NCBI GenBank assembly: GCA_947623455.1
Contig: OX392532.1
Location: 48,921,058 to 48,985,057, forward strand
Length of the DNA stretch: 64,000 nt
From: Mimachlamys varia
Lineage: Eukaryota > Mollusca > Bivalvia > Pectinida > Pectinidae
Direction: 5' to 3'
The notes under the pieces were generated by a model that saw nothing but the letters and a program-made list of their open reading frames with translations, did no database searches and was not told the origin of the DNA. Made by a program: the position numbers and the translations under genes. This document shows, piece after piece, positions 40,301 through 55,130 of this stretch. Numbering within the stretch: the stretch's first letter is position 1; each line of letters opens with the position of its first letter.

Positions 40301-40464
40301 CTCGTTACACAGACTTCTGTTTCCCGTCAAACGGACTTCTGTATCTTGTCACAAATATTTCTGTATCTTGTCACACATACTTCTTCATATTCACACAGAC
40401 TTATTCATAGTCACACAAACTTCTTCATAGTCACACAAACCTCGGTATTTGTTCACACAGACTT
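37314..40464 (+). repeat. 3,151-bp HOR unit, region C copy 1
   Basis: First of three long tandem units. It is 70 bp longer than the next two: it keeps 66 bp (three monomers, near 40,030-40,095) lost from them, has five extra bases at the CTTTCTTTTCTG site near 38,941, and has one T fewer in a T-tract near 38,455. It contains an ACATGT insertion at 38,515 and an extra 21-bp ACTTTTGTATTTGTCACACAT monomer near 39,226. Confidence 0.88.
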
Positions 40465-43400
40465 TTGCATCTTGTCACACATACCTCTATTTCTCGTCAC
40501 ACGGACTTCTTCATTGTCACACATACTTCTAAATCTTGTTACACTGACTTCTGTATTTGTCACATAGACTTAAGTATCTCGTCACACATACCTCTGTATC
40601 TTGTCATACAAACTTCTCTATCATGTCACACATACCTCTGTGTCTCGTCACACATATTTTTGTATCTTGTCACACAGACCTCGGTATTTGTTCACACAGA
40701 CTTCTGTATCTTGTCACACAGACTTCCGTATCTTATCATACAAAGGCATCTGTTTCTCGTTATGCAGATTTTTGTATCTCGTCACACAGACTCCTGTATC
40801 TTATCATACAAAGACTTCTGTTTCTCGTTACAAAGACTTCTGTATCTCGTCACACAGACTTCTGTATCTTGTCACACAGACTTCTGTATCTTTTCAAACA
40901 GACTTCTGTATCATGTTACACATACTTCTGTATCTCGTCACACCGACTTCTGTATCTTTTCACATAGATTTCTTCGTTTTCACACATACTTCTGTATGTT
41001 GTCACACATATTTCTGTATTTGTCACACAGACTTCTGTATCATGTCACATGGACTTGTGTATCGTGTTACACATATTTCTTTTTTTTCACACAGACCTTA
41101 GTATTTGTTCACAGAGACTTCTGTATATTTGTCACACATACTTCTGTATCTTGTCACATGGACTTGTGTATCGTGTCACACATATTTCTGTATCTCGTTA
41201 CACAGCCTTCTGTATCTCGTCACACAGCTTTCTGTATCTTGTCACACAGCTTTCTGTATCTTGTCACACAAAGACTTCTGTTTCTCGTTACCCAGACTTC
41301 TGTTTCCCGTCACATAATCTTCTGTATCTTGTCACACGGAATTCTGTATCTTTTAAAACAGACTTCTGTATCATGTTACACATACTTCTGTATCTCGTCA
41401 CACAGACTTCTGTATCTTTTCAAACAGACTTCTGTATCATGTTACACATACTTCTGTATCTCGTCACACCGACTTCTGTATCTTTTCACATAGATTTCTT
41501 CGTTTTCACACATACTTCTGTATGTTGTCACACATATTTCTGTATTTGTCACACAGACTTCTGTATCATGTCACATGGACTTGTGTATCGTGTTACACAT
41601 ATTTCTTTTTTTTTCACACAGACCTTAGTATTTGTTCACAGAGACTTCTGTATATTTGTCACACATACATGTACTTCTGTATCTTGTCACATGGACTTTT
41701 GTATCGTGTCACACATATTTCTGTACCTCGTTACACAGCCTTCTGTATCTCGTCACACAGCTTTCTGTATCTTGTCACACAGCTTTCTGTATCTTGTCAC
41801 ATGAAGACTTCTGTTTCTCGTTACCCAGACTTCTGTTTCCCGTCACATAAACTTCTGTATCTTGTCACACGGACTTCTGTATCTTTTAAAACAGACTTTT
41901 GTATCATGTTACACATACTTCTGTATCTCGTCACACCGACTTCTGTATCTTTTCACATATGTTTCTTCGTTTTCACACATACTTCTGTATTTGTCACACA
42001 GACTTCTGTATCATATCACATGGACTTGTGTATCGTGTCACACATATTTCTGTTTTTTTTTCATACAGACCTTAGTATTTGTTCACACAGCTTTCTGTAT
42101 CTTGTCACACAAAGACTTCTGTTTCTCGTTACCCAGACTTCTGTTTCCCGTCACATAAACGTCTGTATCTTGTCACACGGACTTCTGTATCTTTTAAAAC
42201 AGACTTCTGTATCATGTTACACATACTTCTGTATCTCGTCACACAGACTTCTGTATTTGTCACACAGGCTTCTGTATCTTGTCACACAGACCTCGGTATT
42301 TGTACATACAGACTTCTCTATCATATCACACATACTTTTGTATCTTGTCACACATACTTTTGTATTTGTCACACATACTTTTGTATTTGTCACACAGAAT
42401 TATGTATCTTGTCACACACAGACTTCTGTATTTCGTCACACAGATTCCTGTATCTTGTAACACAGACATATGTATTTTGTAACACATATTTCTGTATCTT
42501 GTCACACAGACATCGGTATTTGTTCACACAGACTTCTGTATCTTGTCACACATATTTCTGTATCTTGTCACACATACTTTTGTATCTCGTCACACGGACT
42601 TCTGTATCTTGTCACACAGACTTCTTCATAGTCACATAGACTTCTGTATCTTGTCACACAGACCTCGGTATCTTGTAACACAGACTTCTCTATCTTGTCA
42701 CACAGACTTCTGTATTTGTCACACAGGCTTCTGTATCTTGTCACACAGACCTCGGTATTTGTACACACAGACTTATCTAATATATCACACATACTTCTGT
42801 ATGTTATCGCAAAAAAAGTTCTGTTTATCGTTACACAGATTTTTGTATCTTGTCACACAGACTTCTGTATATATGTCGAACATACTTCTGTTTCTTGTCA
42901 CACAAAGACTTCTGTTTCTCGTTACATAGACTTCTGTTTCCCGTCACACGGACTTCTGTATCTTGTCACAAAGATTTCTGTATCTTGTAACACAGACTTA
43001 TGTATTTTGTAACACATATTTCTGTATCTTGTCACACAGACATCGGTATTTGTTCACACAGACTTCTGTATCTTGTCACACATATTTCTGTATCTTGTGA
43101 CACATACTTTTGTATCTCGTCACACGGACTTCTGTATCTTGTCACACAGACTTCTTCATAGTCACACAGACTTCTGTATTTGTCACACAGGCTTCTGTAT
43201 CTTGTCACACAGACCTCGGTATTTGTACACACAGACTTATCTATCATATCACACATACATTTGTATTTTATCGCAAAAAAAGTTCTGTTTATCGTTACAC
43301 AGATTTTTGTATCTTGTCACACAGACTTCTGTATATTTGTCGAACATACTTCTGTTTCTTGTCACACAAAGACTTCTGTTTCTCGTTACACAGACTTCTG

Positions 43401-43545
43401 TTTCCCGTCAAACGGACTTCTGTATCTTGTCACAAATATTTCTGTATCTTGTCACACATACTTCTTCATATTCACACAGACTTATTCATAGTCACACAAA
43501 CTTCTTCATAGTCACACAAACCTCGGTATTTGTTCACACAGACTT
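40465..43545 (+). repeat. 3,081-bp HOR unit, region C copy 2
   Basis: Exactly 140 average monomers long and almost identical to the following unit; among the few differences I noticed is T at 40,614 against G at 43,695. ACATGT lies at 41,667, and A-tract markers lie near 42,806 and 43,270 (464 bp apart, that is 530 minus 66). Confidence 0.9.
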
Positions 43546-46500
43546 TTGCATCTTGTCACACATACCTCTATTTCTCGTCACACGGACTTCTTCATTGTCA
43601 CACATACTTCTAAATCTTGTTACACTGACTTCTGTATTTGTCACATAGACTTAAGTATCTCGTCACACATACCTCTGTATCTTGTCATACAAACGTCTCT
43701 ATCATGTCACACATACCTCTGTGTCTCGTCACACATATTTTTGTATCTTGTCACACAGACCTCGGTATTTGTTCACACAGACTTCTGTATCTTGTCACAC
43801 AGACTTCCGTATCTTATCATACAAAGGCATCTGTTTCTCGTTATGCAGATTTTTGTATCTCGTCACACAGACTCCTGTATCTTATCATACAAAGACTTCT
43901 GTTTCTCGTTACAAAGACTTCTGTATCTCGTCACACAGACTTCTGTATCTTGTCACACAGACTTCTGTATCTTTTCAAACAGACTTCTGTATCATGTTAC
44001 ACATACTTCTGTATCTCGTCACACCGACTTCTGTATCTTTTCACATAGATTTCTTCGTTTTCACACATACTTCTGTATGTTGTCACACATATTTCTGTAT
44101 TTGTCACACAGACTTCTGTATCATGTCACATGGACTTGTGTATCGTGTTACACATATTTCTTTTTTTTCACACAGACCTTAGTATTTGTTCACAGAGACT
44201 TCTGTATATTTGTCACACATACTTCTGTATCTTGTCACATGGACTTGTGTATCGTGTCACACATATTTCTGTATCTCGTTACACAGCCTTCTGTATCTCG
44301 TCACACAGCTTTCTGTATCTTGTCACACAGCTTTCTGTATCTTGTCACACAAAGACTTCTGTTTCTCGTTACCCAGACTTCTGTTTCCCGTCACATAATC
44401 TTCTGTATCTTGTCACACGGAATTCTGTATCTTTTAAAACAGACTTCTGTATCATGTTACACATACTTCTGTATCTCGTCACAAAGACTTCTGTATCTTT
44501 TCAAACAGACTTCTGTATCATGTTACACATACTTCTGTATCTCGTCACACCGACTTCTGTATCTTTTCACATAGATTTCTTCGTTTTCACACATACTTCT
44601 GTATGTTGTCACACATATTTCTGTATTTGTCACACAGACTTCTGTATCATGTCACATGGACTTGTGTATCGTGTTACACATATTTCTTTTTTTTTCACAC
44701 AGACCTTAGTATTTGTTCACAGAGACTTCTGTATATTTGTCACACATACATGTACTTCTGTATCTTGTCACATGGACTTTTGTATCGTGTCACACATATT
44801 TCTGTACCTCGTTACACAGCCTTCTGTATCTCGTCACACAGCTTTCTGTATCTTGTCACACAGCTTTCTGTATCTTGTCACATGAAGACTTCTGTTTCTC
44901 GTTACCCAGACTTCTGTTTCCCGTCACATAAACTTCTGTATCTTGTCACACGGACTTCTGTATCTTTTAAAACAGACTTTTGTATCATGTTACACATACT
45001 TCTGTATCTCGTCACACAGACTTCTGTATCTTTTCACATATGTTTCTTCGTTTTCACACATACTTCTGTATTTGTCACACAGACTTCTGTATCATATCAC
45101 ATGGACTTGTGTATCGTGTCACACATATTTCTGTTTTTTTTTCATACAGACCTTAGTATTTGTTCACACAGCTTTCTGTATCTTGTCACACAAAGACTTC
45201 TGTTTCTCGTTACCCAGACTTCTGTTTCCCGTCACATAAACGTCTGTATCTTGTCACACGGACTTCTGTATCTTTTAAAACAGACTTCTGTATCATGTTA
45301 CACATACTTCTGTATCTCGTCACACAGACTTCTGTATTTGTCACACAGGCTTCTGTATCTTGTCACACAGACCTCGGTATTTGTACATACAGACTTCTCT
45401 ATCATATCACACATACTTTTGTATCTTGTCACACATACTTTTGTATTTGTCACACATACTTTTGTATTTGTCACACAGAATTATGTATCTTGTCACACAC
45501 AGACTTCTGTATTTCGTCACACAGATTCCTGTATCTTGTAACACAGACATATGTATTTTGTAACACATATTTCTGTATCTTGTCACACAGACATCGGTAT
45601 TTGTTCACACAGACTTCTGTATCTTGTCACACATATTTCTGTATCTTGTCACACATACTTTTGTATCTCGTCACACGGACTTCTGTATCTTGTCACACAG
45701 ACTTCTTCATAGTCACATAGACTTCTGTATCTTGTCACACAGACCTCGGTATCTTGTAACACAGACTTCTCTATCTTGTCACACAGACTTCTGTATTTGT
45801 CACACAGGCTTCTGTATCTTGTCACACAGACCTCGGTATTTGTACACACAGACTTATCTAATATATCACACATACTTCTGTATGTTATCGCAAAAAAAGT
45901 TCTGTTTATCGTTACACAGATTTTTGTATCTTGTCACACAGACTTCTGTATATATGTCGAACATACTTCTGTTTCTTGTCACACAAAGACTTCTGTTTCT
46001 CGTTACATAGACTTCTGTTTCCCGTCACACGGACTTCTGTATCTTGTCACAAAGATTTCTGTATCTTGTAACACAGACTTATGTATTTTGTAACACATAT
46101 TTCTGTATCTTGTCACACAGACATCGGTATTTGTTCACACAGACTTCTGTATCTTGTCACACATATTTCTATATCTTGTGACACATACTTTTGTATCTCG
46201 TCACACGGACTTCTGTATCTTGTCACACAGACTTCTTCATAGTCACACAGACTTCTGTATTTGTCACACAGGCTTCTGTATCTTGTCACACAGACCTCGG
46301 TATTTGTACACACAGACTTATCTATCATATCACACATACATTTGTATTTTATCGCAAAAAAAGTTCTGTTTATCGTTACACAGATTTTTGTATCTTGTCA
46401 CACAGACTTCTGTATATTTGTCGAACATACTTCTGTTTCTTGTCACACAAAGACTTCTGTTTCTCGTTACACAGACTTCTGTTTCCCGTCAAACGGACTT

Positions 46501-46626
46501 CTGTATCTTGTCACAAATATTTCTGTATCTTGTCACACATACTTCTTCATATTCACACAGACTTATTCATAGTCACACAAACTTCTTCATAGTCACACAA
46601 ACCTCGGTATTTGTTCACACAGACTT
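43546..46626 (+). repeat. 3,081-bp HOR unit, region C copy 3
   Basis: Same length and order as copy 2. Small private changes include CACAAAGAC near 44,483 in place of CACACAGAC, and CACACAGAC near 45,014 where copy 2 has CACACCGAC. ACATGT lies at 44,748; A-tract markers lie near 45,886 and 46,351. Confidence 0.9.
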
Positions 46627-48247
46627 TTGCATCTTGTCACACATACCTCTATTTCTCGTCACACGGACTTCTTCATTGTCACACATACTTCTAAATCTTG
46701 TTACACTGACTTCTGTATTTGTCACATAGACTTAAGTATCTCGTCACACATACCTCTGTATCTTGTCATACAAACTTCTCTATCATGTCACACATACCTC
46801 TGTGTCTCGTCACACATATTTTTGTATCTTGTCACACAGACCTCGGTATTTGTTCACACAGACTTCTGTATCTTGTCACACAGACTCCTGTATCTTATCA
46901 TACAATGACTTCTATTTCTCGTTACAAAGACTTCTGTATCTCGTCACACAGACTTCTGTATCTTGTCACACAGACTTCTGTATCTTTTCAAACAGACTTC
47001 TGTATCATGTTACACATACTTCTGTATCTCGTCACACCGACTTCTGTATCTTTTCACATAGATTTCTTCGTTTTCACACATACTTCTGTATGTTGTCACA
47101 CATATTTCTGTATTTGTCACACAGACTTCTGTATCATGTCACATGGACTTGTGTATCGTGTTACACATATTTCTTTTTTTTCACACAGACCTTAGTATTT
47201 GTTCACAGAGACTTCTGTATATTTGTCACACATACTTCTGTATCTTGTCACACATATTTCTGTATCTTGTCACACATACTTTTGTATCTCGTCACACGGA
47301 CTTCTGTATCTTGTCACACAGACTTCTTCATAGTCACATAGACTTCTGTATCTTGTCACACAGACCTCGGTATCTTGTAACACAGACTTCTCTATCTTGT
47401 CACACAGACTTCTGTATTTGTCACACAGGCTTCTGTATCTTGTCACACAGACCTCGGTATTTGTACACACAGACTTATCTAATATATCACACATACTTCT
47501 GTATGTTATCGCAAAAAAAGTTCTGCTTATCGTTACACAGATTTTTGTATCTTGTCACACAGACTTCTGTATATATGTCGAACATACTTCTGTTTCTTGT
47601 CACACAAAGACTTCTGTTTCTCGTTACATAGACTTCTGTTTCCCGTCACACGGACTTCTGTATCTTGTCACAAAGATTTCTGTATCTTGTAACACAGACT
47701 TATGTATTTTGTAACACATATTTCTGTATCTTGTCACACAGACATCGGTATTTGTTCACACAGACTTCTGTATCTTGTCACACATATTTCTGTATCTTGT
47801 GACACATACTTTTGTATCTCGTCACACGGACTTCTGTATCTTGTCACACAGACTTCTTCATAGTCACACAGACTTCTGTATTTGTCACACAGGCTTCTGT
47901 ATCTTGTCACACAGACCTCGGTATTTGTACACACAGACTTATCTATCATATCACACATACATTTGTATTTTATCGCAAAAAAAGTTCTGTTTATCGTTAC
48001 ACAGATTTTTGTATCTTGTCACACAGACTTCTGTATATTTGTCGAACATACTTCTGTTTCTTGTCACACAAAGACTTCTGTTTCTCGTTACACAGACTTC
48101 TGTTTCCCGTCAAACGGACTTCTGTATCTTGTCACAAATATTTCTGTATCTTGTCACACATACTTCTTCATATTCACACAGACTTATTCATAGTCACACA
48201 AACTTCTTCATAGTCACACAAACCTCGGTATTTGTTCACACAGACTT
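46627..48247 (+). repeat. 1,621-bp internally deleted HOR unit
   Basis: It begins like the unit at 48,248, including the TATTTCTCG variant near 46,912, then near 47,240 jumps in register to the doublet section seen at 45,624 and 46,154. The middle of the unit is missing, including the T-tract-to-TTTTAAAAC section. The junction monomer is an ordinary one, so the deletion left no scar. Confidence 0.8.
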
Positions 48248-50242
48248 TTGCATCTTGTCACACATACCTCTATTTCTCGTCACACGGACTTCTTCATTGT
48301 CACACATACTTCTAAATCTTGTTACACTGACTTCTGTATTTGTCACATAGACTTAAGTATCTCGTCACACATACCTCTGTATCTTGTCATACAAACTTCT
48401 CTATCATGTCACACATACCTCTGTGTCTCGTCACACATATTTTTGTATCTTGTCACACAGACCTCGGTATTTGTTCACACAGACTTCTGTATCTTGTCAC
48501 ACAGACTCCTGTATCTTATCATACAAAGACTTCTATTTCTCGTTACAAAGACTTCTGTATCTCGTCACACAGACTTCTGTATCTTGTCACACAGACTTCT
48601 GTATCTTTTCAAACAGACTTCTGTATCATGTTACACATACTTCTGTATCTCGTCACACCGACTTCTGTATCTTTTCACATAGATTTCTTCGTTTTCACAC
48701 ATACTTCTGTATGTTGTCACACATATTTCTGTATTTGTCACACAGACTTCTGTATCATGTCACATGGACTTGTGTATCGTGTTACACATATTTCTTTTTT
48801 TTCACACAGACCTTAGTATTTGTTCACAGAGACTTCTGTATATTTGTCACACATACTTCTGTATCTTGTCACATGGACTTGTGTATCGTGTCACACATAT
48901 TTCTGTATCTCGTTACACAGCCTTCTGTATCTCGTCACACAGCTTTCTGTATCTTGTCACACAGCTTTCTGTATCTTGTCACACAAAGACTTCTGTTTCT
49001 CGTGACCCAGACTTCTGTTTCCCGTCACATAAACTTCTGTATCTTGTCACACGGAATTCTGTATCTTTTAAAACAGACTTCTGTATCATGTTACACATAC
49101 TTCTGTATCTCGTCACACAGACTTCTGTATCTTTTCACATAGGTTTCTTCGTTTTCACACATACTTCTGTATTTGTCACACAGACTTCTGTATCATATCA
49201 CATGGACTTGTGTATCGTGTCACACATATTTCTGTTTTTTTTTCATACAGACCTTAGTATTTGTTCACACAGCTTTCTGTATCTTGTCACACAAAGACTT
49301 CTGTTTCTCGTTACCCAGACTACTGTTTCCCGTCACATAAACGTCTGTATCTTGTCACACGGACTTCTGTATCTTTTAAAACAGACTTCTGTATCATGTT
49401 ACACATACTTCTGTATCTCGTCACACAGACTTCTGTATTAGTCACACAGGCTTCTGTATCTTGTCACACAGACCTCGGTATTTGTACATACAGACTTCTC
49501 TATCATATCACACATACTTTTGTATCTTGTCACACATACTTTTGTATTTGTCACACAGAATTATGTATCTTGTCACACACAGAATTCTGTATTTCGTCAC
49601 ACAGATTTCTGTATCTTGTAACACAGACATATGTATTTTGTAACACATATTTCTGTATCTTGTCACACAGACATCGGTATTTGTTCACACAGACTTCTGT
49701 ATCTTGTCACACATATTTCTGTATCTTGTCACACATACTTTTGTATCTCGTCACACGGACTTCTGTATCTTGTCACACAGACTTCTTCATAGTCACATAG
49801 ACTTCTGTATCTTGTCACACAGACCTCGGTATCTTGTAACACAGACTTCTCTATCTTGTCACACAGACTTCTGTATTTGTCACACAGGCTTCTGTATCTT
49901 GTCACACATACCTCGGTATTTGTACACACAGACTTATCTATCATATCACACATACATTTGTATTTTATCGCAAAAAAAGTTCTATTTATCGTTACACAGA
50001 TTTTTGTATCTTGTCACACAGACTTCTGTATATTTGTCGAACATACTTCTGTTTCTTGTCACACAAAGACTTCTGTTTCTCGTTACACAGACTTCTGTTT
50101 CCCGTCAAACGGACTTCTGTATCTTGTCACAAATATTTCTGTATCTTGTCACACATACTTCTTCATATTCACACAGACTTATTCATAGTCACACAAACTT
50201 CTTCATAGTCACACAAACCTCGGTATTTGTTCACACATACTT
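48248..50242 (+). repeat. 1,995-bp HOR unit, distant second copy
   Basis: Matches 35,319-37,313 in length and order at an offset of 12,929 bp. The match goes on into the next unit to about 51,740 (corresponding to about 38,810), so roughly 3.5 kb is repeated on either side of the 3,081-bp units. Confidence 0.84.
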
Positions 50243-52595
50243 TTGCATCTTGTCACACATACCTCTATTTCTCGTCACACGGACTTCTTCATTGTCACAC
50301 ATACTTCTAAATCTTGTTACACTGACTTCTGTATTTGTCACATAGACTTAAGTATCTCGTCACACATACCTCTGTATCTTGTCATACAAACTTCTCTATC
50401 ATGTCACACATACCTCTGTGTCTCGTCACACATATTTTTGTATCTTGTCACACAGACCTCGGTATTTGTTCACACAGACTTCTGTATCTTGTCACACAGA
50501 CTTCCGTATCTTATCATACAAAGGCATCTGTTTCTCGTTATGCAGATTTTTGTATCTCGTCACACAGACTCCTGTATCTTATCATACAAAGACTTCTGTT
50601 TCTCGTTACAAAGACTTCTGTATCTCGTCACACAGACTTCTGTATCTTGTCACACAGACTTCTGTATCTTTTCAAACAGACTTCTGTATCATGTTACACA
50701 TACTTCTGTATCTCGTCACACCGACTTCTGTATCTTTTCACATAGATTTCTTCGTTTTCACACATACTTCTGTATGTTGTCACACATATTTCTGTATTTG
50801 TCACACAGACTTCTGTATCATGTCACATGGACTTGTGTATCGTGTTACACATATTTCTTTTTTTTCACACAGACCTTAGTATTTGTTCACAGAGACTTCT
50901 GTATATTTGTCACACATACTTCTGTATCTTGTCACATGGACTTGTGTATCGTGTCACACATATTTCTGTATCTCGTTACACAGCCTTCTGTATCTCGTCA
51001 CACAGCTTTCTGTATCTTGTCACCCAGCTTTCTGTATCTTGTCACACAAAGACTTCTGTTTCTCGTTACCCAGACTTCTGTTTCCCGTCACATAATCTTC
51101 TGTATCTTGTCACACGGAATTCTGTATCTTTTAAAACAGACTTCTGTATCATGTTACACATACTTCTGTATCTCGTCACACAGACTTCTGTATCTTTTCA
51201 AACAGACTTCTGTATCATGTTACACATACTTCTGTATCTCGTCACACCGACTTCTGTATCTTTTCACATAGATTTCTTCGTTTTCACACATACTTCTGTA
51301 TGTTGTCACACATATTTCTGTATTTGTCACACAGACTTCTGTATCATGTCACATGGACTTGTGTATCGTGTTACACATATTTCTTTTTTTTTCACACAGA
51401 CCTTAGTATTTGTTCACAGAGACTTCTGTATATTTGTCACACATACATGTACTTCTGTATCTTGTCACATGGACTTTTGTATCGTGTCACACATATTTCT
51501 GTACCTCGTTACACAGCCTTCTGTATCTCGTCACACAGCTTTCTGTATCTTGTCACACAGCTTTCTGTATCTTGTCACATGAAGACTTCTGTTTCTCGTT
51601 ACCCAGACTTCTGTTTCCCGTCACATAAACTTCTGTATCTTGTCACTCGGACTTCTGTATCTTTTAAAACAGACTTTTGTATCATGTTACACATACTTCT
51701 GTATCTCGTCACACCGACTTCTGTATCTTTTCACATAGGTTTCTTCGTTTTCACACATACTTCTGTATTTGTCACAAAGAATTCTGTATCATATCACATG
51801 GACTTGTGTATCGTGTCACACATATTTCTGGTTTTTTTCATACAGACCTTAGTATTTGTTCACACAGCTTTCTGTATCTTGTCACACAAAGACTTCTGTT
51901 TCTCGTTACCCAGACTTCTGTTTCCCGTCACATAAACGTCTGTATCTTGTCACACGGACTTCTGTATCTTTTAAAACAGACTTCTGTATCATGTTACACA
52001 TATTTCTGTATCTTGTCACACAGACATCGGTATTTGTTCACACAGACTTCTGTATCTTGTCACACATATTTCTGTATCTTGTCACACATACTTTTGTATC
52101 TCGTCACACGGACTTCTGTATCTTGTCACACAGACTTCTTCATAGTCACATAGACTTCTGTATCTTGTCACACAGACCTCGGTATCTTGTAACACAGACT
52201 TCTCTATCTTGTCACACAGACTTCTGTATTTGTCACACAGGCTTCTGTATCTTGTCACACATACCTCGGTATTTGTACACACAGACTTATCTATCATATC
52301 ACACATACATTTGTATTTTATCGCAAAAAAAGTTCTATTTATCGTTACACAGATTTTTGTATCTTGTCACACAGACTTCTGTATATTTGTCGAACATACT
52401 TCTGTTTCTTGTCACACAAAGACTTCTGTTTCTCGTTACACAGACTTCTGTTTCCCGTCAAACGGACTTCTGTATCTTGTCACAAATATTTCTGTATCTT
52501 GTCACACATACTTCTTCATATTCACACAGACTTATTCATAGTCACACAAACTTCTTCATAGTCACACAAACCTCGGTATTTGTTCACACATACTT
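50243..52595 (+). repeat. 2,353-bp HOR unit
   Basis: About 107 monomers. It opens like the 3,151-bp unit (ACATGT at 51,445) but from about 51,740 changes to a region A-like series, including GGTTTTTTTCATACAG near 51,831. The start restarts at 52,596. Confidence 0.83.
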
Positions 52596-55130
52596 TTGCA
52601 TCTTGTCACACATACCTCTATTTCTCGTCACACGGACTTCTTCATTGTCACACATACTTCTAAATCTTGTTACACTGACTTCTGTATTTGTCACATAGAC
52701 TTAAGTATCTCGTCACACATACCTCTGTATCTTGTCATACAAACTTCTCTATCATGTCACACATACCTCTGTGTCTCGTCACACATATTTTTGTATCTTG
52801 TCACACAGACCTCGGTATTTGTTCACACAGACTTCTGTATCTTGTCACACAGACTTCCGTATCTTATCATACAAAGGCATCTGTTTCTCGTTATGCAGAT
52901 TTTTGTATCTCGTCACACAGACTCCTGTATCTTATCATACAAAGACTTCTGTTTCTCGTTACAAAGACTTCTGTATCTCGTCACACAGACTTCTGTATCT
53001 TGTCACACAGACTTCTGTATCTTTTCAAACAGACTTCTGTATCATGTTACACATACTTCTGTATCTCGTCACACCGACTTCTGTATCTTTTCACATAGAT
53101 TTCTTCGTTTTCACACATACTTCTGTATGTTGTCACACATATTTCTGTATTTGTCACACAGACTTCTGTATCATGTCACATGGACTTGTGTATCGTGTTA
53201 CACATATTTCTTTTTTTTCACACAGACCTTAGTATTTGTTCACAGAGACTTCTGTATATTTGTCACACATACTTCTGTATCTTGTCACATGGACTTGTGT
53301 ATCGTGTCACACATATTTCTGTATCTCGTTACACAGCCTTCTGTATCTCGTCACACAGCTTTCTGTATCTTGTCACCCAGCTTTCTGTATCTTGTCACAC
53401 AAAGACTTCTGTTTCTCGTTACCCAGACTTCTGTTTCCCGTCACATAATCTTCTGTATCTTGTCACACGGAATTCTGTATCTTTTAAAACAGACTTCTGT
53501 ATCATGTTACACATACTTCTGTATCTCGTCACACAGACTTCTGTATCTTTTCAAACAGACTTCTGTATCATGTTACACATACTTCTGTATCTCGTCACAC
53601 CGACTTCTGTATCTTTTCACATAGATTTCTTCGTTTTCACACATACTTCTGTATGTTGTCACACATATTTCTGTATTTGTCACACAGACTTCTGTATCAT
53701 GTCACATGGACTTGTGTATCGTGTTACACATATTTCTTTTTTTTTCACACAGACCTTAGTATTTGTTCACAGAGACTTCTGTATATTTGTCACACATACA
53801 TGTACTTCTGTATCTTGTCACATGGACTTTTGTATCGTGTCACACATATTTCTGTACCTCGTTACACAGCCTTCTGTATCTCGTCACACAGCTTTCTGTA
53901 TCTTGTCACACAGCTTTCTGTATCTTGTCACATGAAGACTTCTGTTTCTCGTTACCCAGACTTCTGTTTCCCGTCACATAAACTTCTGTATCTTGTCACT
54001 CGGACTTCTGTATCTTTTAAAACAGACTTTTGTATCATGTTACACATACTTCTGTATCTCGTCACACCGACTTCTGTATCTTTTCACATAGGTTTCTTCG
54101 TTTTCACACATACTTCTGTATTTGTCACAAAGAATTCTGTATCATATCACATGGACTTGTGTATCGTGTCACACATATTTCTGGTTTTTTTCATACAGAC
54201 CTTAGTATTTGTTCACACAGCTTTCTGTATCTTGTCACACAAAGACTTCTGTTTCTCGTTACCCAGACTTCTGTTTCCCGTCACATAAACGTCTGTATCT
54301 TGTCACACGGACTTCTGTATCTTTTAAAACAGACTTCTGTATCATGTTACACATACTTCTGTATCTCGTCACACAGACTTCTGTATTTGTCACACAGGCT
54401 TCTGTATCTTGTCACACAGACCTCGGTATTTGTACATACAGACTTCTCTATCATATCACACATACTTTTGTATCTTGTCACACATACTTTTGTATTTGTC
54501 ACACAGAATTATGTATCTTGTCACACACAGACTTCTGTATTTCGTCACACAGATTTCTGTATCTTGTCACACAGACATCGGTATTTGTTCACACAGACTT
54601 CTGTATCTTGTCACACATATTTCTGTATCTTGTCACACATACTTTTGTATCTCGTCACACGGACTTCTGTATCTTGTCACACAGACTTCTTCATAGTCAC
54701 ATAGACTTCTGTATCTTGTCACACAGACCTCGGTATCTTGTAACACAGACTTCTCTATCTTGTCACACAGACTTCTGTATTTGTCACACAGGCTTCTGTA
54801 TCTTGTCACACATACCTCGGTATTTGTACACACAGACTTATCTAATATATCACACATACTTCTGTATCTTATCGCAAAAAAAGTTCTGTTTATCGTTACA
54901 CAGATTTTTGTATCTTGTCACACAGACTTCTGTATATATGTCGAACATACTTCTGTTTCTTGTCACACAAAGACTTCTGTTTCTCGTTACACAGACTTCT
55001 GTTTCCCGTCACACGGACTTCTGTATCTTGTCACAAATATTTCTGTATCTTGTCACACATACTTCTTCATATTCACACAGACTTTTTCATAGTCACACAA
55101 ACTTCTTCATAGTCACACAAACCTCAGTAT
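52596..55130 (+). repeat. 2,353-bp-type unit with 198 extra bases
   Basis: It follows the preceding unit at an offset of 2,353 bp to about 54,340 (ACATGT at 53,798), then contains about 198 bp (nine monomers, near 54,350-54,550) absent there. These carry the GCTTCTGTATC, TTGTACATACAG and AATTATGTATC variants common elsewhere, so the shorter neighbour is more likely the deleted form. Confidence 0.78.
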
